A model generated the notes under the pieces. It was not told where the DNA came from, made no database searches, and worked only from the letters and a program-made list of their open reading frames with translations. Source: Gemmatimonas sp. (GTDB taxonomy: Bacteria > Gemmatimonadota > Gemmatimonadetes > Gemmatimonadales > Gemmatimonadaceae). From it: a stretch of DNA of 64,000 bases. The stretch spans positions 62,001-126,000 of the forward strand of contig JAAVWC010000006.1 of NCBI GenBank assembly GCA_023910675.1, read 5' to 3'. The position numbers and the translations under genes were made by a program. Of the stretch, positions 42,703-50,548 are shown piece by piece (the first letter of the stretch is position 1; every line of letters starts with the position of its first letter).

Positions 42703-43101
42703 ATGCCCCCCACCGTATCTGTTGATCAACTAGGCGCCGAGCTGCGCCGCCGCCGGAAAGCCCTCGGCGCGTCACTGCGAGCTGTTGAGGAGTCGACCGA
42801 GATAAGCGCTGCCACCCTTTCTCGAATCGAGCGGGGCAGTACGCCTGACCTCAGCATTGTCGAGCGGCTCGCCTCGTGGCTGGGCGTCCAGGTGGTAGCC
42901 AGTGGCGGAGCCCCGACCGAGGGCGACGTCGTCAGAACCGACGCCGACCTACGACGTACCATTGAGATTCATTTACGCGCAACCAAGCACATGTCTGACG
43001 AGCTCGCGCGCTCCATTGCCGATACGTTTGACCGGATCGTGCGCGCAGAGGCGGAGCGGGTTGCCGAGGGGCAGCCTAAGGGTCCGCAGGACGAGAGATA
43101 G
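42703..43101 (+). CDS. XRE-family transcriptional regulator
   Basis: A 132-residue regulator with an N-terminal Cro/CI-type HTH (LGAELRRRRKALGASLRAVEESTEISAATLSRIERGSTPDLSIVERLASWLGV, residues 8-62) and a helical C-terminus (IEIHLRATKHMSDELARSIADTFDRIVRAEAERV). It is followed by an ImmA/IrrE-like gene, a common pair in which the peptidase inactivates the repressor. Probably binds the TGAAAC sites just upstream. Confidence 0.88.
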   Translation: MPPTVSVDQLGAELRRRRKALGASLRAVEESTEISAATLSRIERGSTPDLSIVERLASWLGVQVVASGGAPTEGDVVRTDADLRRTIEIHLRATKHMSDELARSIADTFDRIVRAEAERVAEGQPKGPQDER

Positions 43102-43229
43102 TACAGCCCTTCCAAGCGCCCTAATCCCAAACTGTCGGCGTTCATTCTCCCGCCGCTGCAAAATCGTTCGTCGGTCAGCTTCAGCGCCCTGAGGCGAGCC
43201 GCCATCCCTTCTTTTGCCATTTCGACGTC

Positions 43230-43874
43230 TTGCCCTCGCTCTTTCTGCCGTTCTCAGCGAATGGCAAGGCCACCGAGCTTGCAGCGATTGAAGTGAAACG
43301 GCGCCTTGGAATTGGTGCCACCGCAGTGGTCGATCCCTTCGCTGTGCTGCCGACCATCCCGGCGCGCCTCATCGACGCATCGATGCTTACCTCAGCTATG
43401 CTCTCAACGTGCGCGGCAGAATGGTCGGGCATCGGCTTCGGTCGCATCGGCGCGGCCGGGGAAGAGTTGATCGCACTTAACCCCACGCACACCGAAGCGC
43501 GGCAGCGCGTGACGTTGATGGAGGAGATCGTGCATATTGTGCTCGATCATCCAAAGACTACGCTGACTGTTAGAACGGACGGCGCGCTCGCCGCAAACCT
43601 GATTAGTGTTACTTCTGCTCAGCCCCCATCGCCAACTCGAGCGCGGTCAACGAGCACTTCATCGGCACGGACGTATTCGGCGACGGTTGAGGACGATGCC
43701 TTCAATATTGGCGCAGCCTGCGTTCTTCCATGGCCGGAGCTGTACAACGCTGTGCATCGCCGGCACGAGGATACGGTCACCATTGCACAGCGCTTTATGG
43801 TGAGCGCCGAACTCGTCGCGTTCCGCATTAACCGAGCGGGCCTCGCTCGCGTCTACAAGAAGCATCACCCATAG
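43230..43874 (+). CDS. ImmA/IrrE-family metallopeptidase-like protein
   Basis: A 214-residue protein. The family core AEWSGIGFGRIGAAGEELIALNPTHTEARQRVTLMEEIVHIVLDHPKTTL holds the zinc helix, where the usual HExxH appears as EEIVH. This EExxH variant occurs in part of the family and may lower or change catalysis. The C-terminal half (RFMVSAELVAFRINRAGLARVYKKHHP) has the HTH-like segment found in these proteins. TTG 43230 is the start used here; the frame is open further up to 43125 but has no standard start codon there. Confidence 0.75.
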   Translation: MPSLFLPFSANGKATELAAIEVKRRLGIGATAVVDPFAVLPTIPARLIDASMLTSAMLSTCAAEWSGIGFGRIGAAGEELIALNPTHTEARQRVTLMEEIVHIVLDHPKTTLTVRTDGALAANLISVTSAQPPSPTRARSTSTSSARTYSATVEDDAFNIGAACVLPWPELYNAVHRRHEDTVTIAQRFMVSAELVAFRINRAGLARVYKKHHP

Positions 43875-43902
43875 CGCGAGCACTAAGGCGCAAGCCCGGG
43901 GT

Positions 43903-44913
43903 TCAGGGTGTTGCTCGCGCGGCGCGACTCGGTGAGTCGGCGAACGCCGCCCAATTCAGACATTCCAGAAACTCGCGGTCTTCTTGGTCGACCTCACCTA
44001 GACCGAAGAAGTTCATTGCTCGGACGGAGGCAACCGCACGTCGACCATCGACCGAGATGCCAGAAACGGTGTGAGACCAGAATAGCAGTCCTGGAATGCA
44101 CTTCTTGCCTGCGAATAGGGATTCGAGATGCCCCTTCGGAACGTGCGCGCGAATCGAGCGCGCAAACCCGGCGACCCAGCGCTCCAGCAGCGCATACGGC
44201 TCTGAAGGAGTGGCAAATGCGAACGGGACTTTCGCCACGCCACGCGAATCGCTGTTGTCATTTGTTGTCGGCTCAAGCGGCCAGAGTTCGTCATGCGGTA
44301 GAATGTTCTTCAGATTGAACACCACCGCACCGACGGTCGCCTCTGAGACTTCAACTTGATCGATGCCTTTCACAAGGTGATCGAGAAATCCCTCGGGGTT
44401 CACACCATGCAGAACCTTGCACGCCACTCCCCATCGTTTGCCCTTGGTGGAAACGAGCACGTCCGGATTCTTTCCGGTGGAGCTAACCGGGTCGTCGAGC
44501 TCAGTCTGCGAACCACAGGTCAACGCTAGCGTCGCGACAAACAGTTCGAAGAGTTTGTTAGTTGCAGAGTCGCGACCTGACGAACGAGCGTTCTGAATTG
44601 CAGAACCTTCATTTAGCAGACGAAGATGCGGGAGCAGCGTAGCAAACTCTGGCGATTTCTCGGCGTCAATGATGAGGCGCGCAAGCTCTGCGACTCCGAT
44701 GAGATTTCGAAAGAACTCTCGCACGTCGCCATCAATCCTGCCCTGTGCTTGAAAATCAGAGAGCTGGAGCACCTTTAGTACGCGCTCCTCTAGCTCACTT
44801 CCTGGTGCTATTGCCACCCCATGATTCTTGAGAAGTACTTCGAGACGCAGGGCGACGTCTACAGCGTACTCATACGCCCAACCACTTTCGAGAATTGGTT
44901 TGTCGGCGGTCAT
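43903..44913 (-). CDS. Putative PD-(D/E)XK-like protein of an island cassette
   Basis: A 336-residue protein from ATG 44913. A helical N-terminal half (LEERVLKVLQLSDFQAQGRIDGDVREFFRNLIGVAELARLI) precedes a region with the order of a PD-(D/E)XK site: NKLFELFVATLALTCG, then TELDDPVSSTGKNPDVLVSTKGKRWGVACKVLHGVNPEGFLDHLVKGIDQVEVSEATVGAVVFNLKNILP. The ExK position reads ACK here. I do not recognise a named family. It is the last gene of a three-gene minus-strand set with gaps of 32 and 41 bp. Confidence 0.6.
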   Translation of the reverse strand: MTADKPILESGWAYEYAVDVALRLEVLLKNHGVAIAPGSELEERVLKVLQLSDFQAQGRIDGDVREFFRNLIGVAELARLIIDAEKSPEFATLLPHLRLLNEGSAIQNARSSGRDSATNKLFELFVATLALTCGSQTELDDPVSSTGKNPDVLVSTKGKRWGVACKVLHGVNPEGFLDHLVKGIDQVEVSEATVGAVVFNLKNILPHDELWPLEPTTNDNSDSRGVAKVPFAFATPSEPYALLERWVAGFARSIRAHVPKGHLESLFAGKKCIPGLLFWSHTVSGISVDGRRAVASVRAMNFFGLGEVDQEDREFLECLNWAAFADSPSRAARATP

Positions 44914-44954
44914 CTCAGGCCTTTGGGGGGTACTTCGGAGTTGCTTTCCGGCTG

Positions 44955-45566
44955 CTACGGATGGGCGCCCGCTCGAATTCGAATGAAGGCCCAGTCTGGC
45001 CACCAAAGAGGGCGGTTCGGATCCCGTGCCATCGCAAGTATGTGCGTGTTGTGGTCTGTGCCGCACGAGATCAAACTGTTCCCTGCGAGCTGACGAACTG
45101 CCCGCTCTCGTATCAACGCTCGCACAAAGTGACGAGAGCGTTCCTCCTGGCCCAGATGGTCACGCGCCTCTGGCGTCGTGCCATCGGATACGTCGTCCAT
45201 AATCTTTTCGATCCAACCTGGGCTATCGATGCCCACCACTAAGGTCCCATCGCTTCGCATCGCAGATTCAAACTCGCTAGGCCGACGCGGAAACGCGGGT
45301 AGGCCAGAATTGAAGAGCGGCGTTGGAGCACTGCTTTGGAATTCGTCGATTTCGGCCGGGACGTCCTCAACACCGATCACGTTTACAAGATCGCTCATCA
45401 CCAGCATTCTGGCGGTGCGGATGTTGTCGGTGATGACCTCAGGAACCTCGTGATTCTCGTCGAGGAGAAACACGATGTGCGAGCCGGGTGAGCCGAACTC
45501 GTCGATGATCGACGGCGGATGCGGGAGATTTTGGAGGGCAGTATGCGCAGCGCTTGAGAGTGTCAT
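44955..45566 (-). CDS. Unknown island protein with DENHE motif
   Basis: A 203-residue protein from ATG 45566. GSHIVFLLDENHEVPEVITDNIRTARMLVMSDLVNVIGVEDVPAEI near the N-terminus and LAGNSLISCGTDHNTHILAMARD near the C-terminus recall the 'GExH ... GxxH' arrangement of TraB/ChaN-like folds, which would give a metal site. This is a weak structural guess. It is the second gene of the three-gene cassette. Confidence 0.55.
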   Translation of the reverse strand: MTLSSAAHTALQNLPHPPSIIDEFGSPGSHIVFLLDENHEVPEVITDNIRTARMLVMSDLVNVIGVEDVPAEIDEFQSSAPTPLFNSGLPAFPRRPSEFESAMRSDGTLVVGIDSPGWIEKIMDDVSDGTTPEARDHLGQEERSRHFVRALIRERAVRQLAGNSLISCGTDHNTHILAMARDPNRPLWWPDWAFIRIRAGAHP

Positions 45567-45598
45567 CGCTCGATATTGGTGACTGGCCGAACGGGAAT

Positions 45599-46492
45599 TT
45601 AGGGGGCCGCCTTTTGTACCTTGCCCTCTACCCACTGGGCAAGTCGATCCAGAATCACCGTGTCGCTCGGCGCGCTGGCATCTCGTGCAACGGCGATGAG
45701 CCTTTGAAACGAGACCTGGCGGAGCGCGACGGAGCCGGCGAGTCCCGCCGTGAACTCGCGCCACGCTTTGCTCTTCACCTTCCGGGGCATTGCGAACGGC
45801 CCGTCGGCGTACGCGATCACGAACGCATGAGGCCGCCCTAAAGACTGGGTGAGGGCATGGGCCGCGACCAAGTTGCGCATCCACTGGTAGGCACCACCGG
45901 CGAACGGGCACACTGGATGGACTACGTCAGCGCGGACGCCAAGCACGTCCGGGATGTACTCCCAGTAGCGAACGCCCTTGGCTGTCAGAGCGCATGAGTC
46001 CTCTGTTGGCGGCCTCCGCGTCGAGTGCGGATTCTTCTGCGGGGCGTAGCTGCCGTTGCACTGCGCGACCTTGCGCCCATCCGGCAGCTCTCGCTTCGCC
46101 GTCTGGCTGCAAGAGCCACCATCCCGCTCCGTGAACTTGCATTCGAAGAGGGCGGAGGCGGCGTCGCCACTCACGAGGGCGTCGACCTGGGTGGATTTCG
46201 GCTCCCCGAGGAGCGCTCGCTCGATCATGAATTCGGGCTGAATCGAAACCGGGCCGAAGCTCGGAAGCTTCAGGAGATCCGCCCAGGCGACCGCGACGGC
46301 TTGCAGCGATGGGAGAGCCCGAATGGTACCGAGCACGTCGAGCGCGAGCGCTTGCGATGAATGCGGTCGCGCAGCGGTGAGGGCGCCCGACCGGTCACGG
46401 TGCCAGAGGTTGGCCGGCAGTTCGTCAACGAGGTAATGGGCGGCTTCGAACAGGTTTGCGCGGATCGCTGCGGCTTCCTGGACAGTCAACAT
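45599..46492 (-). CDS. PD-(D/E)XK nuclease-like protein (PGN_0703-type)
   Basis: A 297-residue protein. The motif QVDALVSGDAASALFECKFTERDGG gives the Asp and ExK of a PD-(D/E)XK nuclease, followed by several Cys residues (GGSCSQTAKRELPDG, QCNGSYAPQKNPH). GAYQWMRNLVAAHALTQSLGRPHAFVIAYADG matches the C-terminal part of PGN_0703-like putative restriction endonucleases. It is the first gene of the cassette and lies 190 bp inside the right att site. Target and cofactor unknown. Confidence 0.65.
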   Translation of the reverse strand: MLTVQEAAAIRANLFEAAHYLVDELPANLWHRDRSGALTAARPHSSQALALDVLGTIRALPSLQAVAVAWADLLKLPSFGPVSIQPEFMIERALLGEPKSTQVDALVSGDAASALFECKFTERDGGSCSQTAKRELPDGRKVAQCNGSYAPQKNPHSTRRPPTEDSCALTAKGVRYWEYIPDVLGVRADVVHPVCPFAGGAYQWMRNLVAAHALTQSLGRPHAFVIAYADGPFAMPRKVKSKAWREFTAGLAGSVALRQVSFQRLIAVARDASAPSDTVILDRLAQWVEGKVQKAAP

Positions 46493-46531
46493 TTGGCCTC
46501 CGCGGCTGCTAGTGAACGCTACGGCGCCTAC

Positions 46532-46555
46532 GGCTTGTTACCGGAGTTGTTACCG
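46532..46555 (+). repeat. TTACCG-type repeat near the right end of the island
   Basis: GGCTTGTTACCGG followed by AGTTGTTACCG, the direct partner of 28035-28058. It lies about 130 bp inside the right attachment site and is a candidate integrase arm site. Confidence 0.6.
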
Positions 46556-46618
46556 GCTGCCCGCTCGGCCCCGATTGGCGGCGCCGCGACGCGATCATTC
46601 CCATCGAATTTCCGTCAC

Positions 46619-46657
46619 GCAAAAGCGCTCCGTCCAGAGGGAACGGAGCGCTTTTGC
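46619..46657 (-). terminator. Island-borne terminator for tRNA-Cys
   Basis: A perfect 15-bp stem (GCAAAAGCGCTCCGT at 46619-46633 and its complement at 46643-46657) with a 9-nt loop and T-runs on both strands. It lies 30 bp beyond the 3' end of the intact tRNA-Cys and replaces the original terminator, now at 27856-27890. Confidence 0.85.
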
Positions 46658-46686
46658 CCTATACTCTTCAGTGTTGCCCTACACAG

Positions 46687-46757
46687 AGGCGCCGGTCGGA
46701 ATCGAACCGACGGTGGGAGATTTGCAGTCTCCTGCCTTACCACTTGGCCACGGCGCC
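46687..46757 (-). tRNA. tRNA-Cys (GCA)
   Basis: 71 bp on the minus strand. The acceptor stem GGCGCC pairs 46752-46757 with 46688-46693, discriminator T at 46687 as usual for tRNA-Cys, anticodon GCA at 46723-46725, T arm with GGTTCGATTCC. CCA is not encoded. It is the integration target of the island; the island side supplies the 3' half. Confidence 0.96.
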
Positions 46758-46867
46758 GACGAGAACTCGCCATCTCCAGCGAGTGGTGGCAATGTATGGC
46801 GCGGCGGGAGTCATTGGTAGCGTACCCCGCGACAAAACCCGGCTGAAAAGCGACTTATCAACGTCGC

Positions 46868-46895
46868 TTGACGACATTCGTTTTAACAGTATACT
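46868..46895 (+). promoter_or_regulatory. Sigma-70-type promoter of the MarR gene
   Basis: TTGACG (46868-46873), 16-bp spacer, TATACT (46890-46895). Transcription would start near 46902, only a few bases before ATG 46906, so the mRNA may have almost no leader. Confidence 0.65.
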
Positions 46896-46905
46896 TAGCA
46901 CTAAG

Positions 46906-47376
46906 ATGCTAGAGGCCGAGAGCACCACCACCGCCACTGCCGCGTCGGAGTGCATGTCCAGCTCCGTTTTCGCCCTCCGGGCGGCGGCCGCGCATGTGGA
47001 GCGATTGCTGTCTCGGGCACTCGATCCCTTTGGCATTACCGCAGCGCAGTTCGAGTTGCTCGTGGTCATCGACCGCCACGCCGCTTCCGGCGCGGGCTGT
47101 AGCGAGCTCGGACGCCATCTGGCAGTTCCTGGTCCCGATGTCACCAGAATGCTCGACCGTCTCGATACTGCCGGCTTGGTGGCTCGATCGCGCGATGCAA
47201 AAGACCGTCGGATCGTCCACACCTCCCTCACCGACAAGGGGCGCGAGCTACTCGCGAGCGCCGCGCCGAACGTGGCAGAGGCGGAGTCGTCGGTCTTCGA
47301 AGGGCTCGCCGACGAAGAGCGGCACACACTCACCGCACTCCTCCGCGGTATCCGCCGGAACTGCCCCGGTAACTGA
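46906..47376 (+). CDS. MarR-family transcriptional regulator
   Basis: A 156-residue regulator: helices VFALRAAAAHVERLLSRALDPFGITAAQFELLVVIDRHA, winged HTH CSELGRHLAVPGPDVTRMLDRLDTAGLVARSRDAKDRRIVHTSLTDKGRELL, and a C-terminal dimer helix. The D-x-R-D...R wing (SRDAKDRRIV) is standard for MarR. ATG 46906 is selected from the promoter position and family start. The neighbouring nitroreductase, 86 bp downstream, is the probable target, with an inverted repeat in between. Confidence 0.9.
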   Translation: MLEAESTTTATAASECMSSSVFALRAAAAHVERLLSRALDPFGITAAQFELLVVIDRHAASGAGCSELGRHLAVPGPDVTRMLDRLDTAGLVARSRDAKDRRIVHTSLTDKGRELLASAAPNVAEAESSVFEGLADEERHTLTALLRGIRRNCPGN

Positions 47377-47418
47377 GGCCTCCGCAAACGCGCTGGGAAC
47401 CCGTTCATTTGCCACAAC

Positions 47419-47434
47419 GTTTGTTATCACAAAC
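47419..47434 (+). promoter_or_regulatory. Inverted repeat before the nitroreductase gene
   Basis: GTTTGT-TATC-ACAAAC is a perfect 6-bp dyad 29 bp before ATG 47463. It may be a MarR binding site controlling the nitroreductase gene. Confidence 0.5.
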
Positions 47435-47462
47435 ACACTCGAAACAACAGGACAATACTAAG

Positions 47463-48125
47463 ATGCTTGCCCACGACATCGCCGCCGACGCCCTCCTCAC
47501 CGGCGAACACGAGACCGCGTCCCCCCGCCTCTCCGCCGCCGACGCCGCCCTCGCCCGCCACTCCGTGCGCAGCTACCGCGACGTGCCCGTCACCGACGAC
47601 GAACTCCACCGCCTCCTCGAGCTCACCGGCCGCGCCCCGTCGGCGTTCAACCTCCAGCCCTGGCGCTTCGTCGTCGTGCGCGATCAGCAGGCCAAAGACC
47701 AGCTCCGCGCCGCGGCCTACGGCCAGAAGCAGGTGGGCGACGCACCCGTCGTCATCGCCATGTACGCCGACATGGAAGACACCATGGCGCACCTGGACGA
47801 GGTCGTGCATCCCGACCTCCCGGCCGACAAGAAGGCGGGCACCATCGCCATGCTGACCAACACCTTCGGCAGCATGACCACGGAGGCCCGTGGCGTCTGG
47901 GCCAACGCGCAGTGCAACATCGCGCTCGGCTACCTCCTGCTCATCGCCAAGAGCGAGGGGTTCGACACCTCACCCATGCTCGGCTTCCAGGCCGACCAGG
48001 TGAAGCAGATCCTGGGCGTCCCCGCCACCGCGACCATCACCGCGCTCGTCGCACTCGGTCGCGGCGCCGACGACGGATTCCGCTCCCACCGGCATTCGAT
48101 CGAGCGGGTCGCCACATTTGTGTAA
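47463..48125 (+). CDS. Nitroreductase-family protein
   Basis: A 220-residue FMN-dependent oxidoreductase-type protein. ARHSVRSYRDVPVTDDELHRLLELTGRAPSAFNLQPWRFVVV has the FMN phosphate-binding Arg/Ser pattern and the 'PSxxNxQPW' loop. GVWANAQCNIALGYLLLIAKSEGFDTSPMLGF and LVALGRGADD complete the family. ATG 47463 is preferred to the frame start at 47409. It is probably regulated by the upstream MarR protein (MhqN/YodC-like arrangement). Confidence 0.9.
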   Translation: MLAHDIAADALLTGEHETASPRLSAADAALARHSVRSYRDVPVTDDELHRLLELTGRAPSAFNLQPWRFVVVRDQQAKDQLRAAAYGQKQVGDAPVVIAMYADMEDTMAHLDEVVHPDLPADKKAGTIAMLTNTFGSMTTEARGVWANAQCNIALGYLLLIAKSEGFDTSPMLGFQADQVKQILGVPATATITALVALGRGADDGFRSHRHSIERVATFV

Positions 48126-48763
48126 TGCCTGACCAGCGCCTGCCCATCTTCCCGCTCAACGTCGTCCTCTTTCCGGGCACGACGATGCCGTTGCATCTCT
48201 TCGAGCCGCGCTATCGGCAGCTGCTCAAGGACATTCAGAATGGCGACTCACGCTTTGGCATTCTCACCGGCATCAGCGGTGTGGCCGAACGTGACCTCCC
48301 CAGTGGGCGGATGGGCTGCGTGGCCGAGGTGACCGAGGCCGAGGTCATGCCCGACGGCCGCGCGAATATCGTGGTTACCGGGCGGGAACGATTTGTACTC
48401 GACAGCTTTGTCGACGACGACGCGCCCTACAACGTCGCCGAGGTATCGTTCGTCGCCGATACGGCAGGGACCAACGCCGTTGCGCTGGCGGTCGCATCCG
48501 ACGATGTCGCGCAAAACTTCCGGCGCGTCGTGAAGGCGGTGCACCTGCTCAATGGCGAGCAAAGCGTCATGCCCACACTCCCCGACGATCCGGCACAGCT
48601 CCCCTGGAGCATTGCCGCCATGATCGATGTCGACCTCACGCAGCGCTATCAGCTGCTCGCGGAACGCAGTCCCGCCGCGCGCCTCAGCAGCGTCGACGGC
48701 ATTCTCAAGCGCGTGCTCCCCGATCTCGAGCTGCGCGCCGCTATCGCCCAGAACAACCGCTGA
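48125..48763 (+). CDS. Lon N-terminal-domain (LON substrate-binding) protein
   Basis: A 212-residue stand-alone LON_substr_bdg domain: LPIFPLNVVLFPGTTMPLHLFEPRYRQLLKDIQNGDSRFGIL, GCVAEVTEAEVMPDGRANIVVTGRERFVL and a helical C-terminus ending LELRAAIAQNNR. It lacks the Lon ATPase and protease parts, as in many bacterial short homologues of unknown role. The ATG shares one base with the nitroreductase stop (TAATG). Confidence 0.93.
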   Translation: MPDQRLPIFPLNVVLFPGTTMPLHLFEPRYRQLLKDIQNGDSRFGILTGISGVAERDLPSGRMGCVAEVTEAEVMPDGRANIVVTGRERFVLDSFVDDDAPYNVAEVSFVADTAGTNAVALAVASDDVAQNFRRVVKAVHLLNGEQSVMPTLPDDPAQLPWSIAAMIDVDLTQRYQLLAERSPAARLSSVDGILKRVLPDLELRAAIAQNNR

Positions 48764-48785
48764 CGGCGCGACGCACGACGAACGA

Positions 48786-49583
48786 CTACGAGCCGATCTT
48801 GCCCATGCGCGGTTCATCCAGTCGACGGCCGCCAATGTACACGGTGATGGCCACCACGACCGCCGCCGCGACGAGCGCATAGGTTGCCGACGGCCCCACA
48901 CTGTCGCCGCCACCCTCGATCATCGGCTCGGCAATGGCCGTCATCCACTTCCGCACACTCAGAAAGCGGATCGCCTGGAACGTATCGCTCAACGCGCCTT
49001 CCCAGAAGAGCACGTAAATGAGCCCGATCACCAATGAACGACGCGTGATGAGCGCCAACATCGTGAACAGCGCCGCGTACGTGACGCCGCCGTAGAACAC
49101 CGCCACGGCAAACGCACTCACGACGCCCTCGGGATCGCTCCAGCCCACGGCAATGAAACCGGCGCCAATGACCGACACGCTCGCGAGCACACCAGTCAGC
49201 AGGCTCGCGAAGAGCAGTCGCGCCGAGACAATCCACCAGCGCGGCGTGGTAGTCGTCACGAGATACAGCAACGTGCCATCATCGGTTTCGGCACTGAACG
49301 CGCTCGTGCCGAGCAACAGCGCGATGAGCGGCGTCGCGAGTCCGGAGACAATCGTGTCGTAACGCGCGAGCAGAAAGTCCACCGGATCGCCCGAAAGCGC
49401 GCCGCGACTCGCAAAGATGAGCGAGAAGAGCATCGGGAGCAGCAACAGCACTACGATGCCGGCAATGAGCAGCCACGAACCGGTCCGCGCCCACGCCAGC
49501 CGCATGAGAACCAATGCCGTGCGCACGAACGACACCCGCCCATGCGCGGGGGCCGTGGTGCGCTCTGAAGTCATGGTCGGCAT
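48786..49583 (-). CDS. ABC-2 type transporter permease
   Basis: A 265-residue permease with six hydrophobic segments. Family features are FVRTALVLMRLAWARTGSWLLIAGIVVLLLLPMLFSLIFA and LIALLLGTSAFSAETDDGTLLYLVTTTTPRWWIVSARLLFASLL, the latter typical of ABC-2 exporters. Fourth gene of a four-gene minus-strand operon, overlapping the ATPase stop. Confidence 0.88.
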   Translation of the reverse strand: MPTMTSERTTAPAHGRVSFVRTALVLMRLAWARTGSWLLIAGIVVLLLLPMLFSLIFASRGALSGDPVDFLLARYDTIVSGLATPLIALLLGTSAFSAETDDGTLLYLVTTTTPRWWIVSARLLFASLLTGVLASVSVIGAGFIAVGWSDPEGVVSAFAVAVFYGGVTYAALFTMLALITRRSLVIGLIYVLFWEGALSDTFQAIRFLSVRKWMTAIAEPMIEGGGDSVGPSATYALVAAAVVVAITVYIGGRRLDEPRMGKIGS

Positions 49584-50548
49584 CAGCGCTCCACCAGGTA
49601 AGCGAACACGTGCTCCAACGATTCATCGGTTGGCTGCACATCGAAGAGCGAGATAGGTGGGGCCTGCCCACCGCCGTACGCCGCGCGCACGAGTACGCGC
49701 GAGAACGCCGTGTAGTCGGTGGTCCGCACATGCATCGCGTCGGGGCCTTCCACCTCGACGCCCATGACCGCCGGTTCCGTGACGAGGCGCGACGCCAACA
49801 GGCGCACATCACTCGCGCGAATGCGCACCGTATGCGGACGATCGGTCATCATGCGGCGCAGCGTCCGATGATCGCCGCTGGCGGCCAACCGCCCCGCGAT
49901 CATCACGAGAATGCGCGAGGCCACGCCCTCGATCTCCTCGAGGATGTGGCTCGACAGCAGCACCGCCGTGCCTTCGGCGGCGCGCGCCTCCAGCAACTGC
50001 ATCATTTGCAGACGCTGCCGCGGGTCGAGCCCGTTGAACGGTTCATCGAGCAGCACGAGTTTGGGCTGCTGCACGAGCGCCGCGGCCAGCTTGGTGCGCT
50101 GCCGCATGCCTTTGGAAAAGCCCGACACCGCGCGGTCGGCCACGGTATCCATTTCGACCATCTCGAGCGCCGCCTGCGCGGCGCCACGCGGATCACGCAA
50201 CCCGAGCAGCGTGGCACGCGCTTCGACGAACGCGCGCGCCGACAACATACCGGGCAGCGCTTCACGCTCCGGCACCAGCGCCACGTGCCGATAGATGTCG
50301 GGGTTCCGCACGGGCGACGCGCCGAACACGCGCACCGTACCTCCGCTTGGAGGCATCAGCCCCGCCGCCAGCTGCAGCAACGTCGTCTTGCCGGCGCCAT
50401 TGGGGCCCAGCAATCCGGTAATGCCCGGTTCCACCGTCGCCGTTACATCATTCACCGCCACCACGTCGCCATACCAGTGCGATACATGGTCGAATACGAG
50501 CGGCGTCGCCGTGAGCAACGCCTGCTTCGTCACCTCGGGCGCGCTCAT
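49583..50548 (-). CDS. ABC transporter ATP-binding protein (second pair)
   Basis: 321 residues from ATG 50548. Walker A LLGPNGAGKTTLLQL, Q-loop VALVPEREALPG, signature VSGFSKGMRQRTKLAAALVQQP, Walker B LVLLDEPFNGLDP, switch VLLSSHILEE. The C-terminal domain is longer than in the first ATPase. The start overlaps the stop of the upstream permease (ATGA). Confidence 0.92.
   Translation of the reverse strand: MSAPEVTKQALLTATPLVFDHVSHWYGDVVAVNDVTATVEPGITGLLGPNGAGKTTLLQLAAGLMPPSGGTVRVFGASPVRNPDIYRHVALVPEREALPGMLSARAFVEARATLLGLRDPRGAAQAALEMVEMDTVADRAVSGFSKGMRQRTKLAAALVQQPKLVLLDEPFNGLDPRQRLQMMQLLEARAAEGTAVLLSSHILEEIEGVASRILVMIAGRLAASGDHRTLRRMMTDRPHTVRIRASDVRLLASRLVTEPAVMGVEVEGPDAMHVRTTDYTAFSRVLVRAAYGGGQAPPISLFDVQPTDESLEHVFAYLVER

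Larger units (their letters stand above)
27898..46727. mobile_element. 18.8-kb genomic island integrated in tRNA-Cys
   Basis: The limits are given by a duplicated tRNA-Cys 3' half: a fragment at 27898-27942 and the same sequence within the intact gene at 46684-46727. Inside are a putative excisionase and a truncated tyrosine recombinase beside the left end, three IS elements, and defence-type genes (AbiE-like pair, ubiquitin-like operon, XRE/ImmA, nuclease-like genes, TIGR04255 cassette). The integrase has lost its catalytic domain, so the island is probably fixed unless helped in trans. Confidence 0.88.
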
